This document shows positions 21,601 to 23,551 of a DNA stretch of 23,551 bases, in pieces. The position numbers were made by a program, and so were the translations under genes. Source of the DNA: Naegleria lovaniensis (lineage: Eukaryota; Heterolobosea; Eutetramitea; Acrasida; Naegleriidae); assembly GCF_003324165.1 (NCBI RefSeq), contig NW_025407906.1, positions 1 through 23,551 on the forward strand, written 5' to 3'. How positions within the stretch are numbered: position 1 is the first letter of the stretch; each line of letters begins with the position of its first letter. Under the pieces are notes generated by a model that was not told where the DNA came from, did no database searches, and worked only from the letters and a program-made list of their open reading frames with translations.

Positions 21601-22363
21601 GCTCTGCCTCTGAAAGAATTTTGTAAGACTTTTTTCTATGACTTTCTATGAATCTATTATATAAATCTGTGGCCTTATTTTCATTGGTCTTTTTTTCGTG
21701 CTTCAAAATATCACTCTTAGATTCCCATGTACACCCAGAGTAAGGAACGTCCATCCATTTGATTAAAAAATAATTCCCATTATTTGCAATGATTTGTTCT
21801 ATTTTTTCCCAATTTGAATGAAATAGATCAATTTCCATATCACGACCATAATGTTCTTCGAACCACATGAGCTTGACTGTGGCATTTTCTTGAACTTCTT
21901 CGCGTGACATCCATTTACAATGCCAATGAGATTGACCGCTTAATTTCACAAAATATTTCATTTTCCCATCATGGAATCGTTTACGTTTTAAAATTGTGTC
22001 AATAGTATTTGTGTTATGATATTGAATAGTATTAGGATCAAAATTTTCTTCCTCTTGTGCAGTGGCTTTTATAGATGACGCCATGACTACAGACGATGAT
22101 GATGATGCTGATGGAATGTTGCCCTGTATTTCCACATCAGATTCTACATTTGTTTTTCTAATCTTTTTCGGAGGTACTTGTTCCGAATGTTTTTTCATAG
22201 AGGGCGATGGTGCAGTAATAATGACCACATCATCATCATCAGAATCGGACAAGCAGGTACTCGGTGATGTGGTTGATTCCGCCACCAATTCCTTCCGTTT
22301 TTTCAAATCCAACAACAGTGAAGAAGAAGCCTTTTGCATTTTGATATTTTTTTTAAATTTCAT
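18604..22363 (-). CDS. Mi-2/CHD3/4-like chromatin remodeler with eroded ATPase, 2 exons
   Basis: Exon 1 is 22363-21436 and exon 2 is 21371-18604, separated by a 64-bp GT-AG intron that splits an Asp codon; product 1231 residues. Order: acidic/Ser-rich N-terminus; double chromodomain (about 118-172, with SGQSHWHCKWMSRE, and 185-238, with YFLIKWMDVPYSGCTWES), close to CHD3/4; SNF2 ATPase (about 284-720); a CHD3/4-type middle domain (LGFTPTERMMFVATLWRYG, near 1003); and a C-terminal block LILLRGCAKHGYAQWNQIL (1141-1177) like the Mi-2 C-terminus. No PHD fingers are seen. Walker A (DQHGLGKTT, 310-318) and DEAH (426-429) are kept. Motif III, usually GTPLQN, reads ISDKMYN; the Arg-Ile-Asp-Gly block before motif V is missing; motif V lacks the usual Arg-Ala-Gly-Gly; and motif VI reads QLTRFCKIDKRT instead of the QAxxRxHRIGQ type. 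It may be a weak or inactive remodeler. A second possible start is Met9. Confidence 0.88.
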
Positions 22364-22892
22364 TTAATTTTTTATTTTGGCGGGATGTTGTGTGAATTGT
22401 TAAACATTAAATATTATTATTAAAAGATGAAACATTTTCCTTATTCTCAGATGGATTTGTTGTTTCAACAGATTCTCTTGATTCTCCACTTTGAAATACT
22501 CCTTCCATAGTGTCTCGACTTGAAAGATTAGAACCCAAATCTCCTTGTTGCAAATTCCTTTGGGAACCTCCAAGAACTTCCTCTTGTTTACTGCTATAAA
22601 CGTCTTTTTTACCAATGTTTTCAATAGTGTCCATCCTGATGATAAGTCTAGGAATACAATAGATTGTTTTCTTTTATTTGGAATGAATCATGGGTCTGAT
22701 ATGTGTGAAAGAAGGCAATGGTTTCTATCCTTGATTGGTAAAGATGGGAAATTGGTATATTTGGAAGAATTCTTTCTTAAGAAAAGTGTCATTTAACAAC
22801 ATTGAACTGTGAAGACATTTCGACACTTGTTGAACTTTTGTTCTAAAATTTTCAATATCTTTGAATTTAATATTTAATACATCACAAAAAAA
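22364..22892. promoter_or_regulatory. Divergent intergenic region, Mi-2-like and membrane-protein genes
   Basis: 529 bp between divergent starts, very AT-rich near both ends. It should hold both promoters. It also contains the minus-strand small frame at 22407-22634; other short frames here lack an ATG or recognisable features. Confidence 0.4.
22407..22634 (-). CDS. Possible small protein, unknown
   Basis: 75-codon ATG frame coding a hydrophilic peptide rich in Ser, Glu, Asn and Gln (SRDTMEGVFQSGESRESVET) and ending in a run of Asn. The composition is protein-like, and the frame lies just 44 bp upstream of the Mi-2-like start on the same strand, so it could be a small gene, a last exon of one starting farther right, or chance. 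No motif is recognised. Confidence 0.2.
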   Translation of the reverse strand: MDTIENIGKKDVYSSKQEEVLGGSQRNLQQGDLGSNLSSRDTMEGVFQSGESRESVETTNPSENKENVSSFNNNI

Positions 22893-23551
22893 ATGACCAA
22901 ACCAAGAAGGGTAGCTCTTTCCTCCCACAACTATGATGATAAGAATCACAATCATGAAAGAATGGGGAATAATGTTCATTCGGAACGTTCCGATATTTCA
23001 ACCAATTCCAAGGAATCATCATCGTCGCTGCCAAGATCATCCACTTCTTCAAAATTTTCTTCCATTCTGATTGCTGTATTACCGACATTATTAACTTCCG
23101 TTATGGATCTCTATATTGATATGCACTTGACGAAATATTATTTAGAAGATATTTGTTCCGATAATTCCAATCATGATCAGCCATATTCTTTACAATGTAT
23201 TTCTCCATCCCGATTTGGATTAATTCATTCCTTGATCCGATCTCTGAGTTTATTTACTGATTTTTTCAGTGCAACCATCATTGATAGCCATTTACCGTTT
23301 CAACAACCGACCTTATTAATAGTGTTGGCACCACTGTATTGGTTCAGTATTTGTGCCTTATTCATGGGTCCTTCAATGATTCACAAGTTTTCAAACCATG
23401 AAAATATGACAAGGTGGCTATTTTCAACCGATGTATGGTATACACTATGTTCCTTAATGAAGAATATGATTCCGTTACGAGTGTTGTATGATTCAAGCAT
23501 GATGAGAATGTGTAAAACTTGGAATGTGAAAGATCGAGCCGATTTATTTTT
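22893..23551 (+). CDS. Membrane protein of unknown function, 3'-partial
   Basis: Frame with an ATG in an A-rich context (AAAAAAATGA) that stays open for 219 codons to the window edge. The first 50 residues are polar and Ser/Asn/His-rich (cytosolic-type leader). They are followed by hydrophobic segments near residues 52-68 (SILIAVLPTLLTSVM), 104-122 and 133-152 (LLIVLAPLYWFSICALFMG). A loop with two Cys lies between the first two (DICSDN, LQCISP). No family is recognised. The gene continues beyond the window, so size and topology are unknown. Confidence 0.65.
   Translation, partial: MTKPRRVALSSHNYDDKNHNHERMGNNVHSERSDISTNSKESSSSLPRSSTSSKFSSILIAVLPTLLTSVMDLYIDMHLTKYYLEDICSDNSNHDQPYSLQCISPSRFGLIHSLIRSLSLFTDFFSATIIDSHLPFQQPTLLIVLAPLYWFSICALFMGPSMIHKFSNHENMTRWLFSTDVWYTLCSLMKNMIPLRVLYDSSMMRMCKTWNVKDRADLF

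Overview
The window reads as nuclear DNA of a free-living protist, most likely a heterolobosean amoeba of the Naegleria type. The reasons are AT-rich DNA, short GT-AG introns (about 60-210 bp), A-rich contexts before start codons, tightly packed genes on both strands, eukaryote-only proteins (Ctf18, Mi-2/CHD, EBP-type sterol isomerase, F-box and B-box proteins), a receptor-like TKL kinase with a beta-helix ectodomain, and a stand-alone hemerythrin. The genus call is inference from gene content and style, not a database match.

Layout. 1-513: no convincing gene. 514-1381 (+): three-exon EXPERA/EBP-type sterol isomerase. 1384-3959 (+): decayed receptor-like kinase that starts without an ATG three bases after the isomerase stop and carries a frameshift, three in-frame stops and a damaged APE motif. 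4083-4637 (+): intact four-helix membrane protein. About 4743-5190 (+): second decayed gene of unknown family. 5467-5826 (-): hemerythrin with all seven iron ligands. 6368-8773 (+): F-box/LRR-like protein whose frame continues 29 codons past its stop. 8967-10367 (+): TRIM-like protein (two B-box-type zinc fingers, coiled coil, SPRY-like domain) with an in-frame TAA near its N-terminus. 10687-13881 (-): 1064-residue low-complexity protein of unknown function. 14609-15481 (+): DUF971 protein with a mitochondrial-type N-terminus. 15590-18620 (+): four-exon Ctf18, the alternative RFC clamp-loader subunit for sister-chromatid cohesion. 18604-22363 (-): two-exon Mi-2/CHD3/4-like chromatin protein that overlaps the Ctf18 stop by 17 bp and has a strongly eroded ATPase. 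22893-23551 (+): start of a membrane protein that runs off the window.

The left half (1.4-10.4 kb) is accessory in character: signalling and adaptor genes, several with nonsense or frameshift lesions. The right half (14.6-22.4 kb) is core nuclear and mitochondrial machinery with intact frames and clean introns. I see no operon-like logic. The Ctf18 and Mi-2-like genes are convergent neighbours with overlapping 3' ends. The most notable points are the Mi-2-like protein, which keeps Walker A and DEAH but has lost other helicase motifs by eye, and the series of premature stops in otherwise well-preserved frames.
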